From contig NZ_BMXW01000014.1 in NCBI RefSeq assembly GCF_014651955.1, positions 342-64,341 of the forward strand: 64,000 bases of DNA, written 5' to 3'. This document shows positions 23,043 to 35,268 of this stretch, piece after piece. The position numbers and the translations under genes were made by a program. This DNA comes from Shewanella fodinae. Lineage in GTDB: Bacteria > Pseudomonadota > Gammaproteobacteria > Enterobacterales > Shewanellaceae. The stretch's first letter is position 1. Every line of letters starts with the position of its first letter. The notes beneath the pieces are model-generated. The model saw nothing but the letters and a program-made list of their open reading frames with translations. It made no database searches and was not told the DNA's origin.

Positions 23043-23648
23043 ATGGAATTGGTATTGAAAGACGCGCAGAGCGCTCTTGAAGTTTCCGAAACTACCTTCG
23101 GCCGTGACTTTAATGAAGCACTGGTTCATCAGGTAGTTGTAGCATATGCCGCTAACGCACGTCAGGGCACTCGTGGTCAAAAGACCCGCGCTGAAGTTCA
23201 CGGCACAGCTAAGAAACCATGGCGTCAGAAAGGCACTGGTCGTGCCCGTTCAGGCGACGTGAAAAGCCCGATTTGGCGTGGCGGTGGCGTAACATTCGCT
23301 GCTAAAACTCAAGATCATGGTCAGAAAGTTAACAAGAAGATGTATCGTGGCGCTCTGAAGAGCATCCTGTCTGAACTGGTACGTCAGGAACGTCTGATTG
23401 TGGTTGAGAAGTTCGGTGTAGAAGCTCCTAAAACTAAAGAGCTGAAAGCCAAACTGAAAGAAATGCAACTGGAAGATGTGTTGATCGTCACTCCAGAAGT
23501 TGACGAAAACCTGTTCCTGGCTGCCCGCAACCTGTACAAGGTTGACGTTCGTGACGTAGCCGGTATTGATCCAGTAAGCCTGATCGCATTCGACAAAGTG
23601 CTTGTCACCGCTGATGCTGTGAAGCAAATCGAGGAGATGCTGGCATGA
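23043..23648 (+). CDS. rplD: 50S ribosomal protein L4
   Basis: Lines the exit tunnel and, in E. coli, represses the S10 operon transcriptionally and translationally through the leader at 21879-22047. The 201 residues include the extended loop with [20 protein letters not shown] and [13 protein letters not shown]. Its stop overlaps the rplW start by four bases (ATGA). Confidence 0.97.
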   Translation: MELVLKDAQSALEVSETTFGRDFNEALVHQVVVAYAANARQGTRGQKTRAEVHGTAKKPWRQKGTGRARSGDVKSPIWRGGGVTFAAKTQDHGQKVNKKMYRGALKSILSELVRQERLIVVEKFGVEAPKTKELKAKLKEMQLEDVLIVTPEVDENLFLAARNLYKVDVRDVAGIDPVSLIAFDKVLVTADAVKQIEEMLA

Positions 23649-23947
23649 TCCGCGAAGAACGTATTCTGAAAGTGATTCTGGCTCCACATGTCTCTGAAAA
23701 GAGTACTGTTGTTGCCGAGAAGAACAACACGGTAGTTTTCCGTGTAGCTCTGAGTGCCACTAAAGCTGAAATCAAAGCTGCTGTAGAAAAACTATTTGAA
23801 GTTAAGGTTGATGGTGTTCGCACTCTGGTCAACAAAGGTAAAACCAAGCGTCACGGGGCCCGTACTGGTCGCCGCAGCGACTGGAAAAAAGCCTATGTGA
23901 CTCTGGCTGAGGGCGCTGATATCGATTTCCTCGGCGGCGCTGAGTAA
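23645..23947 (+). CDS. rplW: 50S ribosomal protein L23
   Basis: Sits at the tunnel exit and is the docking site for trigger factor and SRP. The 100 residues have the VISEKS-like HVSEKST motif near the N-terminus and the basic loop with [19 protein letters not shown]. It is translationally coupled to rplD. Confidence 0.97.
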   Translation: MIREERILKVILAPHVSEKSTVVAEKNNTVVFRVALSATKAEIKAAVEKLFEVKVDGVRTLVNKGKTKRHGARTGRRSDWKKAYVTLAEGADIDFLGGAE

Positions 23948-23963
23948 GCAAAGGAGAATTTAA

Positions 23964-24788
23964 ATGGCAATTGTTAAGTGTAAGCCAACCTCTCCAGGCC
24001 GTCGTGGCGTTGTTAAGGTTGTTAACAGTGACCTGCACAAAGGCAAACCTTTTGCTGGCCTGCTGGCTAAAAAATCTAAAACCGGTGGTCGTAACAACAC
24101 TGGTCGCATCACTACCCGTCATATCGGTGGTGGTCATAAGCAGCACTATCGTCTGATCGACTTTAAACGCGACAAAGATGGTATCGTTGGGAAAGTAGAA
24201 CGTCTGGAATACGATCCTAACCGCACCGCTAACATCGCGCTGGTGCTGTATGCTGACGGTGAACGTCGTTACATTCTGGCTGCTAAAGGTATGCAGGCTG
24301 GTGACAAAGTTGTCTCTGGTGCCGCTGCTGATATCAAACCAGGTAATGCATTACCGCTGGTTAACATTCCAGTTGGTAGCGTGGTTCACGCGGTTGAGAT
24401 GAAACCTGGTAAAGGTGCTCAGTTGGCGCGTTCTGCCGGTGCTTATGCTCAGGTTGTTGCCCGTGATGGTGCTTATGCAACCTTACGTCTGCGTTCAGGC
24501 GAAATGCGTAAAGTACCTGTAGAGTGCCGAGCCACTCTGGGTGAAGTCGGCAACGCAGAACATATGCTGCGTCAGCTGGGTAAAGCTGGTGCCAAGCGCT
24601 GGCTGGGCGTGCGTCCTACTGTACGTGGTGTTGCAATGAACCCTGTTGACCATCCACACGGTGGTGGTGAAGGTCGTACTTCTGGTGGTCGTCACCCAGT
24701 GACTCCATGGGGCGTACCAACCAAGGGCTACAAGACCCGCAACAACAAACGCACTGACAAGTACATCGTACGTCGTCGTAACAAGTAA
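23964..24788 (+). CDS. rplB: 50S ribosomal protein L2
   Basis: Essential for subunit joining and peptidyl transferase structure. In its 274 residues, the [19 protein letters not shown] motif carries the conserved His (229 in E. coli numbering) close to the C-terminus. The basic N-terminal extension and [16 protein letters not shown] tail are intact. Confidence 0.97.
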   Translation: MAIVKCKPTSPGRRGVVKVVNSDLHKGKPFAGLLAKKSKTGGRNNTGRITTRHIGGGHKQHYRLIDFKRDKDGIVGKVERLEYDPNRTANIALVLYADGERRYILAAKGMQAGDKVVSGAAADIKPGNALPLVNIPVGSVVHAVEMKPGKGAQLARSAGAYAQVVARDGAYATLRLRSGEMRKVPVECRATLGEVGNAEHMLRQLGKAGAKRWLGVRPTVRGVAMNPVDHPHGGGEGRTSGGRHPVTPWGVPTKGYKTRNNKRTDKYIVRRRNK

Positions 24789-25082
<294 letters not shown>

Positions 25083-25097
25083 TACGGGAGGAATAAG

Positions 25098-25430
25098 ATG
25101 GAAGTTTTAGCTAAACATCGCTTTGCCCGTACGTCGCCTCAAAAAGCTCGCTTGGTTGCAGATCAGATCCGCGGTTTGCCAGTGGCAAAAGCGTTGGAAG
25201 TTCTGACCTTCAGTCCAAAGAAAGCTGCCGTACTGGTCAAGAAAGTATTGGATTCTGCCATTGCTAACGCCGAGCACAACGAAGGTGCCGATATCGACGA
25301 ATTGAAAGTCGGTAAGGTATTTGTTGACGAAGGTCCAACAATGAAACGTATCATGCCACGTGCCAAAGGCCGCGCTGATCGTATCATGAAGCGTACCAGC
25401 CACATTACTGTGGTTGTATCAGACCGCTAG
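25098..25430 (+). CDS. rplV: 50S ribosomal protein L22
   Basis: Its beta-hairpin lines the exit tunnel at the constriction with L4 and is a known site of macrolide-resistance mutations. The 110 residues have the hairpin sequence [20 protein letters not shown], with no deletion visible. Confidence 0.97.
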   Translation: MEVLAKHRFARTSPQKARLVADQIRGLPVAKALEVLTFSPKKAAVLVKKVLDSAIANAEHNEGADIDELKVGKVFVDEGPTMKRIMPRAKGRADRIMKRTSHITVVVSDR

Positions 25431-25439
25431 GAGAGAGCA

Positions 25440-26553
<1,114 letters not shown>

Positions 26554-26554
<1 letters not shown>

Positions 26555-26745
26555 TGAAAGCGAGCGAACTGAGAGAAAAAAGCGTTGAAGAATTGAACGC
26601 TGAACTACTTGGTCTGCTGCGTGAGCAGTTTAACCTGCGTATGCAACACGCCACTGGCCAGCTGGCGCAAACTCACCAGCTGAAGCAAGTGCGCCGTAAC
26701 ATTGCGCGCGTTAAGACCATTATTACTTCTAAGGCAGGTGCATAA
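26554..26745 (+). CDS. rpmC: 50S ribosomal protein L29
   Basis: A two-helix protein near the tunnel exit that contacts L23. The 63 residues carry [16 protein letters not shown] and the closing [11 protein letters not shown] motif. It overlaps both neighbours by one base (TAATG junctions), so rplP, rpmC and rpsQ are tightly coupled. Confidence 0.96.
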
Positions 26746-26993
26746 TGTCTGAGAGCATCCGTACTTTGCAGGGTAAAGTAACCAGCAACAAAATGGACAA
26801 ATCCATTACTGTTGCCGTTGAGCGTCAGGTAAAACACCCAATCTACGGTAAGTACGTAAAACGTACTACTAAGATCCATGCACATGACGAAACCAACCAG
26901 TGCAATGAAGGCGATATCGTCACAATTCGTGAATGTCGTCCGCTGTCTAAGACTAAGTCTTGGACGCTGGTTGAAGTAGTGAGCAAGGCCTAA
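26745..26993 (+). CDS. rpsQ: 30S ribosomal protein S17
   Basis: OB-fold primary binder of 16S rRNA helices 7 and 11. The 82 residues show [20 protein letters not shown] and the [15 protein letters not shown] tail. It is the last gene of the S10 operon, followed by a terminator hairpin. Confidence 0.97.
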   Translation: MSESIRTLQGKVTSNKMDKSITVAVERQVKHPIYGKYVKRTTKIHAHDETNQCNEGDIVTIRECRPLSKTKSWTLVEVVSKA

Positions 26994-27011
26994 GGTTTCT
27001 TAGGTGAAAGT

Positions 27012-27041
27012 AAACGGCCCCATCCGGGGCCGTTTGTATTT
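27012..27041 (+). terminator. Hairpin separating S10 and spc operons
   Basis: A perfect 10-bp stem, AAACGGCCCC (27012-27021) with GGGGCCGTTT (27026-27035), and a T-rich 3' flank. It fits a terminator of the S10 operon, probably with some read-through. Confidence 0.75.
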
Positions 27042-27067
27042 TAGTACTATCCATCTCTGGTCAAGGG

Positions 27068-27076
27068 TGTTATACT
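27068..27076 (+). promoter_or_regulatory. Extended -10 promoter of the spc operon
   Basis: TGTTATACT is an extended -10 (TGn plus TATACT at 27071-27076). The expected -35 position has only a weak match. It lies 90 bp before rplN and just after the S10-operon hairpin. Confidence 0.5.
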
Positions 27077-27165
27077 TGCGCGCCCTTTTTGAGCGATTCG
27101 TCGCCGAAAGTGGTGAAAATAACCCCATGGTGGGGATGTGATGTAACGATAGCGGAGCACTTAAA

Positions 27166-27534
27166 ATGATCCAAATGCAATCGACTCTGGATGTCGCATG
27201 TAACAGCGGCGCTCGCAGAGTTCAGTGTATTAAGGTCTTGGGTGGCTCTCATCGTCGTTATGCCGGTATCGGCGACATCATCAAAGTTTCCGTAAAGGAA
27301 GCGATTCCTCGCGCTAAAGCGAAGAAAGGTGATGTGTATAACGCGGTGGTAGTCCGTACTAAGAAAGGCGTACGTCGTCCAGACGGTTCTGTCATTCGCT
27401 TCGATCGGAATGCAGCGGTTCTTTTGAACAACAACCTGCAGCCGATTGGTACTCGTATCTTTGGACCTGTGACACGTGAACTGCGCTCCGAGCAATTCAT
27501 GAAGATTGTGTCGCTGGCACCAGAAGTACTGTAA
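27166..27534 (+). CDS. rplN: 50S ribosomal protein L14
   Basis: Subunit-interface protein in bridges B5 and B8 and the binding site of RsfS. The 122 residues begin [27 protein letters not shown] and end with the [19 protein letters not shown] segment. It is the first gene of the spc operon. Confidence 0.97.
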   Translation: MIQMQSTLDVACNSGARRVQCIKVLGGSHRRYAGIGDIIKVSVKEAIPRAKAKKGDVYNAVVVRTKKGVRRPDGSVIRFDRNAAVLLNNNLQPIGTRIFGPVTRELRSEQFMKIVSLAPEVL

Positions 27535-27545
27535 GGAGCTTCAAA

Positions 27546-27860
27546 ATGGCAGCAAAAATCCGTCGTGAAGACGAAGTAGTCGTACTGGCCGGTAAAGATA
27601 AGGGTAAGCGCGGTAAAGTTACCCAAGTTCTGCCTACTGGCAAGTTGATTGTTGAAGGCGTTAACGTCATCAAGAAACATCAGAAACCTAACCCACAGTT
27701 AGGCGTTACTGGTGGTATTGTTGAAAAAGAATCGCCGATTCAAGCATCTAATGTTGCGATCTTTAACCCTGCTACTGGCAAGGGAGATCGTGTTGGTTTC
27801 CGGTTTGAAGACGGCAAAAAAGTCCGTTTCTTTAAATCGAACAGTGAACTCGTTAAGTAA
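27546..27860 (+). CDS. rplX: 50S ribosomal protein L24
   Basis: An assembly initiator that binds the 5' end of 23S rRNA through a KOW motif ([22 protein letters not shown]). It has 104 residues. In E. coli, S8 represses the spc operon at the rplX-rplE junction; the 12-base gap here is the equivalent place. Confidence 0.97.
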   Translation: MAAKIRREDEVVVLAGKDKGKRGKVTQVLPTGKLIVEGVNVIKKHQKPNPQLGVTGGIVEKESPIQASNVAIFNPATGKGDRVGFRFEDGKKVRFFKSNSELVK

Positions 27861-27872
27861 TCGGAGTAAACG

Positions 27873-28412
27873 ATGGCGAAACTGCATGATAAATATAAAG
27901 AGACTGTTGTCGCTGAACTGACCAAGAAGTTCGGTTATTCCAGTGTCATGCAAGTCCCTCGGATTGAGAAAATCACCCTAAACATGGGTGTAGGCGAAGC
28001 AGTTGCTGATAAAAAAGTCATGGAAAGTGCTGTTCGTGACATGACTGCTATTGCCGGTCAAAAGCCTGTTGTAACTGTTGCTCGTAAATCAGTTGCTGGC
28101 TTCAAAATCCGTGAAGGCTACCCTATTGGTTGTAAAGTGACCCTGCGCGGTGAACGTATGTGGGAATTCCTTGAGCGATTGATTGATATCGCTATTCCTC
28201 GTATTCGTGACTTCCGTGGTCTGAGCTCAAAGTCATTTGACGGTCGCGGCAACTACGCTATGGGCGTACGTGAGCAGATCATCTTCCCAGAAATCGATTA
28301 CGATAAAATCGATAAAATTCGCGGTATGGATATTGTTATCACTACCACAGCGAACTCTGATGAAGAAGGTCGCGCTTTGTTGAACGCTTTTAACTTCCCA
28401 TTCAAGAAATAA
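27873..28412 (+). CDS. rplE: 50S ribosomal protein L5
   Basis: Binds 5S rRNA and forms bridge B1b and contacts with the P-site tRNA. The 179 residues carry [17 protein letters not shown], the P-site loop around [18 protein letters not shown], and [17 protein letters not shown] near the C-terminus. Confidence 0.97.
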   Translation: MAKLHDKYKETVVAELTKKFGYSSVMQVPRIEKITLNMGVGEAVADKKVMESAVRDMTAIAGQKPVVTVARKSVAGFKIREGYPIGCKVTLRGERMWEFLERLIDIAIPRIRDFRGLSSKSFDGRGNYAMGVREQIIFPEIDYDKIDKIRGMDIVITTTANSDEEGRALLNAFNFPFKK

Positions 28413-28423
28413 GGGGTAGCGTA

Positions 28424-28729
28424 ATGGCAAAACAATCAATGAAAGCACGTGAAGTAAAGCGTGCCAAACTCGTGGCCAAGTACGCTGAAAAGCGTGCAGC
28501 GCTGAAGGTTCTGATCGCAAGCCCTGCTACTTCTGATGAAGAGCGTTGGGATGCTGTCCTGAAGCTGCAAGCTTTACCACGTGATTCCAGCGCATCGCGT
28601 CAACGCAATCGCTGTAATCAAACTGGTCGCCCACATGGTTACCTGCGCAAGTTCGGCCTGAGCCGTATCAAGTTGCGTGAAGCCACCATGCGCGGTGAAG
28701 TTCCTGGTCTGCGTAAGGCCAGCTGGTAA
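28424..28729 (+). CDS. rpsN: 30S ribosomal protein S14
   Basis: Head protein next to S3, S10 and S19. At 101 residues it is the long, zinc-independent form: the CxxC pairs of the short zinc form are absent (only one Cys, in [19 protein letters not shown]). The terminal [19 protein letters not shown] is conserved. Confidence 0.97.
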   Translation: MAKQSMKAREVKRAKLVAKYAEKRAALKVLIASPATSDEERWDAVLKLQALPRDSSASRQRNRCNQTGRPHGYLRKFGLSRIKLREATMRGEVPGLRKASW

Positions 28730-28753
28730 GCCCTTGTCACGGAGTAAGCTAAT

Positions 28754-29149
28754 ATGAGCATGCAAGATCCTATTGCGGATATGTTAACCCGTATCCGTAA
28801 CGGCCAAGCTGCTAACAAAGTATCTGTGAAGATGCCTTCCGCTAAGCTCAAAGTTGCGATTGCAAAAGTGCTGAAGGAAGAAGGTTATATCACTGACTAC
28901 GCCGTAGCAGACGAAGGCAATAAGCCTGAACTGGAAGTTACTTTGAAGTATTTCCAGGGCAAACCCGTTGTTGAGACTATCCAGCGCGTAAGCCGTCCTG
29001 GTCTTCGTATTTACAAAGGTAAAGACGAACTGCCAAAAGTGATGGGCGGACTGGGTGTCGCAATTGTGTCCACTTCTAAAGGCCTGATGACTGATCGTGC
29101 CGCCCGCCTCGCAGGCATGGGTGGTGAGGTTATCTGCTACGTAGCATAA
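28754..29149 (+). CDS. rpsH: 30S ribosomal protein S8
   Basis: Primary binder of 16S helix 21 and translational repressor of the spc operon in E. coli. The 131 residues start [18 protein letters not shown] and end with [20 protein letters not shown], the RNA-contacting motif. An alternative ATG six bases later would give the shorter MQDPIADM start. Confidence 0.97.
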   Translation: MSMQDPIADMLTRIRNGQAANKVSVKMPSAKLKVAIAKVLKEEGYITDYAVADEGNKPELEVTLKYFQGKPVVETIQRVSRPGLRIYKGKDELPKVMGGLGVAIVSTSKGLMTDRAARLAGMGGEVICYVA

Positions 29150-29159
29150 GGAGCTAGGA

Positions 29160-29693
29160 ATGTCTCGTGTAGCAAAAGCACCAGTCTCTATTCCTGCCGG
29201 CGTAGAGGTGACTTTAAAAGATCACAGCATTACCGTGAAAGGCGGTAAAGGCAGTCTGACTCGAGTAATCAACAGCGCTGTTAAAGTAACCGTTGACAAT
29301 GGCCATGTAACTTTTGGTCCTGTTGAAGGTCACGTAAACGCTTGGGCTCAAGCTGGTACAGCTCGTGCCTTGGTTAACAACATGGTTGTTGGTGTAACTC
29401 AAGGTTTTGAAAAGAAACTGAAACTGGTTGGTGTAGGTTATCGTGCCAAAGTCACTGGTGGTGACCTGGACCTGACGTTAGGTTTCTCTCATCCACTGGT
29501 TCACAAATTGCCAGCAGGCGTTACAGCTGAATGCCCAAGCCAGACTGACATCGTACTGAAAAGTATCGACAAAGAACTGGTAGGTCAGGTTGCGGCTGAA
29601 ATTCGTGGTTATCGTCCACCAGAGCCTTATAAGGGCAAGGGTGTTCGCTACGATGACGAAAACGTACGCCGTAAAGAGGCTAAGAAGAAGTAA
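29160..29693 (+). CDS. rplF: 50S ribosomal protein L6
   Basis: Supports the factor-binding site near the sarcin-ricin loop. Its 177 residues form two similar domains; the second contains the conserved VGYRAKV and [26 protein letters not shown] motif. Confidence 0.97.
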   Translation: MSRVAKAPVSIPAGVEVTLKDHSITVKGGKGSLTRVINSAVKVTVDNGHVTFGPVEGHVNAWAQAGTARALVNNMVVGVTQGFEKKLKLVGVGYRAKVTGGDLDLTLGFSHPLVHKLPAGVTAECPSQTDIVLKSIDKELVGQVAAEIRGYRPPEPYKGKGVRYDDENVRRKEAKKK

Positions 29694-29704
29694 GGTAACG
29701 CGAT

Positions 29705-30055
29705 ATGGATAAGAAAACTTCTCGCTTGCGTCGTGCCACTCGCACCCGCAAGAAGATCCAAGAGCTGGGCGTTAACCGTCTGGTTGTACATCGTACACCG
29801 CGTCACATTTACGCTCAGGTAATCAACCCTGAAGCTCAGGTGGTTGCTGCTGCATCTACTGCTGAAAGTGCGGTAAAAGAGCAGCTGAAATATACCGGCA
29901 ACGTAGATGCGGCAAAGGCAGTAGGCAAAGCTATTGCTGAACGCGCGATCGAGAAAGGGGTCACTGTTGTGGCTTTCGATCGTTCTGGTTTCAAGTATCA
30001 CGGCCGTGTTGCTGCTTTAGCAGAAGCCGCTCGTGAAGCTGGCCTCCAGTTCTAA
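29705..30055 (+). CDS. rplR: 50S ribosomal protein L18
   Basis: Binds 5S rRNA together with L5 and L25. The 116 residues have the basic N-terminal tail ([18 protein letters not shown]), [16 protein letters not shown], and the closing [26 protein letters not shown]. Confidence 0.97.
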   Translation: MDKKTSRLRRATRTRKKIQELGVNRLVVHRTPRHIYAQVINPEAQVVAAASTAESAVKEQLKYTGNVDAAKAVGKAIAERAIEKGVTVVAFDRSGFKYHGRVAALAEAAREAGLQF

Positions 30056-30067
30056 GGGGTTTACACA

Positions 30068-30571
30068 ATGGCTAAAGTAGAAACTCAGCAGAAAGACGAT
30101 CTGCAAGAAAAGCTGATTGCAGTCAATCGTGTTTCTAAAGTAGTTAAAGGTGGTCGTATCTTCAGTTTTACCGCGCTGACAGTAGTGGGTGATGGTAACG
30201 GTAAGATCGGCTTCGGCTACGGTAAAGCGCGCGAAGTTCCAGCTGCTATTCAAAAAGCAATGGAAAAAGCCCGTCGCAGTATGGTTAACGTTGAACTGCA
30301 TGAAGGTACCTTGCACCATCCAGTGAAAGGCCGTCATTCAGGTTCTCGCGTATATATGCAACCTGCTTCTGAGGGTACCGGTATTATCGCCGGTGGCGCG
30401 ATGCGTGCTGTATTGGAAGTGGCGGGCGTTCATAACGTTCTGTCAAAAGCATACGGCTCTACTAACCCGATCAACATCGTTCGTGCAACTGTAGATGCGC
30501 TGGTGAACATGAAGTCACCTGCTCAGATCGCAGCTAAGCGTGGCCTGAATGTTGACGAAATTCGGGGGTAA
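30068..30571 (+). CDS. rpsE: 30S ribosomal protein S5
   Basis: With S3 and S4 it lines the mRNA entry pore; mutations in its N-terminal loop give spectinomycin resistance or altered accuracy. The 167 residues contain [33 protein letters not shown], where the spectinomycin loop looks wild type. Confidence 0.97.
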   Translation: MAKVETQQKDDLQEKLIAVNRVSKVVKGGRIFSFTALTVVGDGNGKIGFGYGKAREVPAAIQKAMEKARRSMVNVELHEGTLHHPVKGRHSGSRVYMQPASEGTGIIAGGAMRAVLEVAGVHNVLSKAYGSTNPINIVRATVDALVNMKSPAQIAAKRGLNVDEIRG

Positions 30572-30577
30572 TGCACC

Positions 30578-30760
30578 ATGGCTACTAAAACAATCAAAGT
30601 AACTCAGACCAAAAGTGCTATCGGGCGTTTGCCGAAGCACAAAGCGACCTTGACTGGTCTCGGTCTGCGTCGTATTGGTCACACTGTGGAACTGGAAGAT
30701 ACTCCAGCTATTCGCGGTATGATCAATAAGGTCTACTACATGGTAAAGGTGGAGGACTAA
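30578..30760 (+). CDS. rpmD: 50S ribosomal protein L30
   Basis: A small protein near the 5S rRNA side of the large subunit. The 60 residues contain [21 protein letters not shown] and the conserved [13 protein letters not shown] end. It is placed between rpsE and rplO with gaps of only six and three bases. Confidence 0.96.
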   Translation: MATKTIKVTQTKSAIGRLPKHKATLTGLGLRRIGHTVELEDTPAIRGMINKVYYMVKVED

Positions 30761-30763
30761 TCA

Positions 30764-31198
30764 ATGCGTCTGAATACTTTATCTCCAGCAGCAGGTGCTA
30801 AGCCAGCTGGCAAGCGCGTAGGCCGTGGTATCGGTTCTGGTTTAGGTAAGACTGCAGGTCGCGGCCATAAAGGTCAGAAATCTCGCAGTGGCGGCGGTGT
30901 TCGTCCAGGATTTGAAGGCGGCCAGATGCCGTTGAAAATTCGTTTGCCTAAATTTGGCTTTACCTCGCGTATCGCTATGGTAACTGCTGAAGTTCGCATC
31001 GGCGAACTGGCAAAAGTTAACGGTGATGTTGTCGACCTGAACGCACTGAAAGATGCGAATCTCATTACTCGCAACATCCAGTTTGCGAAAATTGTTCTTT
31101 CAGGTACCATTGAGCGCCCAGTGACCGTACGCGGTCTGAAGGTTACCAAAGGTGCACGTGCAGCTATTGAAGCTGCCGGTGGAAAGATCGAGGAATAA
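30764..31198 (+). CDS. rplO: 50S ribosomal protein L15
   Basis: A late-assembly protein with a long basic N-terminal extension ([28 protein letters not shown]) that threads through the 23S rRNA, and a globular C-terminal domain. It has 144 residues. It lies seven bases before secY. Confidence 0.97.
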   Translation: MRLNTLSPAAGAKPAGKRVGRGIGSGLGKTAGRGHKGQKSRSGGGVRPGFEGGQMPLKIRLPKFGFTSRIAMVTAEVRIGELAKVNGDVVDLNALKDANLITRNIQFAKIVLSGTIERPVTVRGLKVTKGARAAIEAAGGKIEE

Positions 31199-31205
31199 TA
31201 CGTCG

Positions 31206-32546
31206 ATGGCAAAACCAGGACTTGATTTAAAAAGCGCGAAAGGTGGACTTTCTGAATTGAAAGCTCGCCTCCTGTTCGTGATTGGTGCAATTATTGTGTT
31301 CCGTGCCGGTTCCTTTGTGCCAATTCCTGGTATTGATGCCGCTGTATTGGCAGAGCTGTTTGCTCAGCAGAAGGGTACCATCCTTGGCATGTTCAACATG
31401 TTTTCGGGTGGCGCCCTGTCCCGTGCGTCCATTTTTGCATTAGGGATCATGCCTTACATTTCGGCATCGATCATTATGCAGTTGTTGACTGTGGTACATC
31501 CAGCGCTCGCTGAACTGAAGAAGGAAGGCGAGTCAGGACGTAAGAAAATCAGTCAATATACCCGATGGGGCACATTGGTTTTGGCTACGTTCCAATCTAT
31601 TGGTATCGCAACCGGGTTGCCAAACCTGGTCTCCGGCCTGGTCGTTAACCCAGGTTTTGGATTTTACTTTGTTGCGGTTATCAGTTTAGTCACTGGCACC
31701 ATGTTCCTGATGTGGCTTGGTGAACAGATTACTGAACGTGGTATTGGGAACGGTATCTCAATCCTGATTTTTGCAGGTATTGTGGCTGGTTTGCCAAAAG
31801 CTATCGGACAAACTGCTGAACAGGCTCGTCAAGGCGACTTGAACGTATTGGTATTGCTATTGATTGGTGTGATTGTCTTTGCCGTCACTTATTTCGTAGT
31901 GTTTGTAGAACGTGGTCAGCGTCGTATCGTCGTTAACTACGCCAAGCGTCAGCAAGGCCGTAAGGTGTTTGCTGCCCAATCTACTCACTTACCTCTGAAA
32001 GTGAATATGGCAGGGGTTATCCCCCCAATTTTTGCGTCCAGCATTATTTTGTTCCCGGGTACACTGGCTCAGTGGTTCGGACAAAATCCGGCATTGTCAT
32101 GGTTGAGTGATTTCTCTCTGGCCGTGTCTCCTGGACAGCCGCTGTACTCTTTGTTGTACGCGGCAGCAATTATTTTCTTCTGTTTCTTCTATACCGCGTT
32201 GGTTTTCAATCCACGCGAAACAGCTGATAACCTGAAGAAGAGCGGTGCGTTCATTCCAGGGATCCGTCCCGGCGAACAAACTTCGCGTTACATTGATAAA
32301 GTGATGACCCGCCTGACTTTGGCCGGTGCGTTGTATATCACCTTTATCTGTTTAATTCCGGAGTTCATGTTAATCACTTGGAAGGTACAGTTCTATTTTG
32401 GCGGTACCTCACTACTGATTATGGTAGTTGTGATCATGGACTTCATGGCTCAGGTTCAGACCCATATGATGTCTCATCAATATGAGTCTGTGATGAAGAA
32501 AGCTAACCTAGTGACCAAAGCGAATTTCGATCGCTTCGGCCGTTAA
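31206..32546 (+). CDS. secY: Preprotein translocase channel SecY
   Basis: The ten-helix inner-membrane pore of the Sec translocon, partner of SecE (5189-5560). The ATG at 31206 gives 446 residues; a longer frame starting inside rplO was rejected. The plug and lateral-gate regions and [22 protein letters not shown] (helix 2) are recognisable. [20 protein letters not shown] lies before the cytoplasmic loop that docks SecA and ribosomes. Confidence 0.97.
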   Translation: MAKPGLDLKSAKGGLSELKARLLFVIGAIIVFRAGSFVPIPGIDAAVLAELFAQQKGTILGMFNMFSGGALSRASIFALGIMPYISASIIMQLLTVVHPALAELKKEGESGRKKISQYTRWGTLVLATFQSIGIATGLPNLVSGLVVNPGFGFYFVAVISLVTGTMFLMWLGEQITERGIGNGISILIFAGIVAGLPKAIGQTAEQARQGDLNVLVLLLIGVIVFAVTYFVVFVERGQRRIVVNYAKRQQGRKVFAAQSTHLPLKVNMAGVIPPIFASSIILFPGTLAQWFGQNPALSWLSDFSLAVSPGQPLYSLLYAAAIIFFCFFYTALVFNPRETADNLKKSGAFIPGIRPGEQTSRYIDKVMTRLTLAGALYITFICLIPEFMLITWKVQFYFGGTSLLIMVVVIMDFMAQVQTHMMSHQYESVMKKANLVTKANFDRFGR

Positions 32547-32568
32547 GATAGCTTTACGGAGTGATGAA

Positions 32569-32682
32569 ATGAAAGTTCGAGCTTCCGTGAAGAAGATCTG
32601 CCGTAACTGCAAGATCGTCAAGCGTAACGGCGTTGTTCGCGTAATTTGTGTTGAACCAAAACACAAACAGCGTCAAGGCTAA
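32569..32682 (+). CDS. rpmJ: 50S ribosomal protein L36
   Basis: A 37-residue protein starting [19 protein letters not shown]. It is the zinc-binding form: CxxC near residues 11-14, a third Cys at 27 and a following His ([11 protein letters not shown]) complete the ribbon. It is easily missed because of its length. It is the last gene of the spc operon, with a GGAG ribosome-binding site, 22 bases after secY. Confidence 0.96.
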   Translation: MKVRASVKKICRNCKIVKRNGVVRVICVEPKHKQRQG

Positions 32683-32690
32683 TGAAACCC

Positions 32691-32713
32691 GGCCAGTCCA
32701 TTTGCGACTGGCC
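32691..32713 (+). terminator. Hairpin after rpmJ
   Basis: A perfect 8-bp stem GGCCAGTC/GACTGGCC with a 7-base loop, but only a weak T-rich flank (ATTAAAATTTG). It is probably a weak terminator or processing hairpin between the spc and alpha operons. Confidence 0.5.
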
Positions 32714-32725
32714 ATTAAAATTTGT

Positions 32726-32754
32726 TTGCAAATTAGTCATCTGTTGAGTATCCT
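32726..32754 (+). promoter_or_regulatory. Candidate alpha-operon promoter
   Basis: TTGCAA (32726-32731), 17 bp, TATCCT (32749-32754), 42 bp before rpsM. The intervening leader is where S4 binds a pseudoknot in E. coli to repress the operon; I could not confirm the pseudoknot by eye. Confidence 0.5.
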
Positions 32755-32796
32755 ATCGGGCTTTTCACAGATGGCCTTTAACTTAAGGAGTGCATA

Positions 32797-33153
32797 GTGG
32801 CCCGTATCGCTGGCATTAACATTCCTGATCAGAAGCACGCAGTCATCGCTTTGACTGCTATCTACGGTATCGGTCGTACTCGCGCTAAAGCTATTTGCGC
32901 GGCTACTTCAATTGCCGAAGACGCAAAGATCAAGGAATTGAGCGACGCTCAAATCGATACCCTACGCGAAGAAGTTGCCAAATACACTGTAGAAGGTGAC
33001 TTGCGACGCGAAGTTTCTATGAACATCAAGCGTCTGATGGACCTTGGTTGTTATCGTGGTCTTCGCCATCGTCGTAGCCTGCCTGTTCGTGGGCAACGTA
33101 CTAAGACCAATGCGCGTACCCGCAAAGGTCCACGTAAACCAATTAAGAAGTAA
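32797..33153 (+). CDS. rpsM: 30S ribosomal protein S13
   Basis: Head protein that contacts L5 in bridge B1b and the P-site tRNA via its C-terminal tail. It starts at GTG after AAGGAG and has 118 residues. It begins [20 protein letters not shown] and ends with the basic [26 protein letters not shown] stretch. Confidence 0.97.
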   Translation: MARIAGINIPDQKHAVIALTAIYGIGRTRAKAICAATSIAEDAKIKELSDAQIDTLREEVAKYTVEGDLRREVSMNIKRLMDLGCYRGLRHRRSLPVRGQRTKTNARTRKGPRKPIKK

Positions 33154-33167
33154 CGGGAAGGTAGACA

Positions 33168-33560
33168 ATGGCTAAAGTTCCGTCACGTTCTCCGCGCAAG
33201 CGCGTACGTAAACAGGTTGCGGATGGCATGGCTCATATCCATGCTTCTTTTAACAACACAATCGTTACTATCACAGACCGTCAAGGTAATGCATTGGCTT
33301 GGGCAACTGCAGGTGGTTCAGGTTTCCGTGGTTCACGTAAATCTACTCCATTCGCGGCTCAGGTAGCTGCTGAGCGCGCAGGTACTGCTGCTCAGGATTA
33401 CGGTGTTAAACACCTTGAAGTTTTCGTGAAGGGTCCAGGTCCAGGTCGTGAATCAGCCATTCGTGCGCTGAACGCTGTTGGTTATAAAATTACCAACATC
33501 ACTGATGTGACGCCTATCCCTCATAACGGTTGTCGTCCTCCTAAAAAACGCCGCGTGTAA
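33168..33560 (+). CDS. rpsK: 30S ribosomal protein S11
   Basis: Platform protein at the E-site mRNA exit. The 130 residues contain [25 protein letters not shown] and the closing [15 protein letters not shown]. The Asn-Gly in PHNGC is the site that becomes isoaspartate in E. coli. Confidence 0.97.
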   Translation: MAKVPSRSPRKRVRKQVADGMAHIHASFNNTIVTITDRQGNALAWATAGGSGFRGSRKSTPFAAQVAAERAGTAAQDYGVKHLEVFVKGPGPGRESAIRALNAVGYKITNITDVTPIPHNGCRPPKKRRV

Positions 33561-33593
33561 TTGGCGATTCATTAGGAAAGTTGGAGAAAGATC

Positions 33594-34214
33594 ATGGCAA
33601 GATACTTGGGTCCCAAGCTCAAGCTCAGCCGTAGGGAAGGTACAGACCTGTTCCTGAAAAGCGGTGTGAGAGCAATCGATTCGAAGTGTAAGCTGGAAAC
33701 AGCACCTGGACAGCACGGCGCGCGTAAGCCACGTCTGTCAGATTATGGTTTACAGCTGCGTGAGAAACAAAAAGTTCGTCGTATTTACGGTGTGTTAGAA
33801 AAACAGTTCCGTAACTATTACAAAGAAGCTGCACGTCTGAAAGGCAACACTGGTGAAAACCTGTTGCAACTTCTGGAAGCCCGTTTGGATAACGTTGTTT
33901 ATCGTATGGGGTTCGGTGCCACTCGTGCAGAAGCACGTCAGCTGGTTAGCCATAAGTCAATTATGGTAAACGGTCGTGTTGTTAACATTCCGTCATTCAA
34001 AGTGTCTGCGAATGATGTGGTAAGCGTGCGTGAAAAGTCACAGAAGCAAGCTCGTATTAAAGCTGCTCTGGAAGTGGCTGGTCAACGCGAAAAGCCTACC
34101 TGGATTGAAGTCGACAGCGCCAAAATGGAAGGTGCTTTCAAGCGCATTCCAGAACGTAGCGATTTGTCTGCGGAAATTAACGAACAGCTGATCGTCGAGC
34201 TTTACTCTAAGTAA
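33594..34214 (+). CDS. rpsD: 30S ribosomal protein S4
   Basis: Primary 16S binder, decoding-accuracy protein, and translational repressor of the alpha operon in E. coli. The 206 residues have an S4 RNA-binding domain ([31 protein letters not shown]). The N-terminus lacks the Cys cluster of zinc forms, having only one Cys near residue 31. Confidence 0.97.
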   Translation: MARYLGPKLKLSRREGTDLFLKSGVRAIDSKCKLETAPGQHGARKPRLSDYGLQLREKQKVRRIYGVLEKQFRNYYKEAARLKGNTGENLLQLLEARLDNVVYRMGFGATRAEARQLVSHKSIMVNGRVVNIPSFKVSANDVVSVREKSQKQARIKAALEVAGQREKPTWIEVDSAKMEGAFKRIPERSDLSAEINEQLIVELYSK

Positions 34215-34238
34215 GGCTAACTAACAAGAGAGGACACA

Positions 34239-35228
34239 ATGCAGGGTTCTGTTACAGAATTTCTTAAACCGCGTCTCGTAGATATCGAGCAGGTTAACCC
34301 AACTCGTGCCAAGGTAACACTGGAGCCGCTGGAGCGTGGTTTTGGTCATACTCTGGGTAACGCGTTGCGTCGCATCCTATTGTCGTCTATGCCCGGCTGC
34401 GCGGTTACCGAAGTCGAGATCGACGGTGTACTGCACGAATACAGCAGTAAGGAAGGCGTACAAGAAGATATCCTCGAGATATTGCTGAACCTTAAAGGAT
34501 TGGCGGTTATCATTGAGGGTAAAGACGAGGCTTTGCTCACCCTGAGCAAGACCGGCGCAGGCCCTGTTACCGCTGCAGACATCACCCATGATGGTGATGT
34601 GACAATCGTAAATCCTGACCATGTCATCTGTCATTTGACAGGTAGTCACGGCATCAGCATGCGTATTCGTGTTGAACGTGGTCGTGGTTATGTGCCGGCT
34701 TCTGCCCGCGCTCAGACCGAGGAAGACGATCGTCCTATCGGCCGTTTGCTGGTCGATGCTTCTTTCTCACCTGTTGAACGCATCGCCTACAACGTAGAGG
34801 CGGCCCGTGTTGAACAGCGTACAGACCTGGATAAACTGGTTATTGATATGACCACCAACGGTACTATCGATCCTGAAGAAGCGATTCGTCGTTCTGCGAC
34901 CATTCTGGCCGAACAGCTGGATGCGTTTGTAGAGCTGCGCGATGTTTCTGAACCAGAGAAGAAAGAAGAAAAGCCGGAATTCGATCCGATTTTGTTGCGT
35001 CCTGTCGACGATTTAGAGCTCACTGTACGTTCGGCTAACTGTCTGAAAGCCGAAGCGATTCATTACATCGGTGATCTGGTACAACGTACAGAAGTTGAGT
35101 TGCTCAAAACACCTAACCTGGGTAAGAAATCTCTTACCGAGATCAAAGACGTTTTGGCTTCTCGCGGACTTTCTTTAGGTATGCGTCTGGAGAACTGGCC
35201 TCCAGCCAGTTTAGCAGATGACCTGTAA
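34239..35228 (+). CDS. rpoA: RNA polymerase alpha subunit RpoA
   Basis: Dimerises to start polymerase assembly and binds UP elements and activators. The 329 residues have an N-terminal assembly domain ([26 protein letters not shown]) and, after an acidic linker, a C-terminal domain with [14 protein letters not shown] and [13 protein letters not shown], including the DNA-binding Arg and Asn positions. It is cotranscribed with rpsM-rpsK-rpsD. Confidence 0.98.
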   Translation: MQGSVTEFLKPRLVDIEQVNPTRAKVTLEPLERGFGHTLGNALRRILLSSMPGCAVTEVEIDGVLHEYSSKEGVQEDILEILLNLKGLAVIIEGKDEALLTLSKTGAGPVTAADITHDGDVTIVNPDHVICHLTGSHGISMRIRVERGRGYVPASARAQTEEDDRPIGRLLVDASFSPVERIAYNVEAARVEQRTDLDKLVIDMTTNGTIDPEEAIRRSATILAEQLDAFVELRDVSEPEKKEEKPEFDPILLRPVDDLELTVRSANCLKAEAIHYIGDLVQRTEVELLKTPNLGKKSLTEIKDVLASRGLSLGMRLENWPPASLADDL

Positions 35229-35268
35229 GTCTCTGACTTGTACAGATTTAGGTTATAAGGATTAAGTC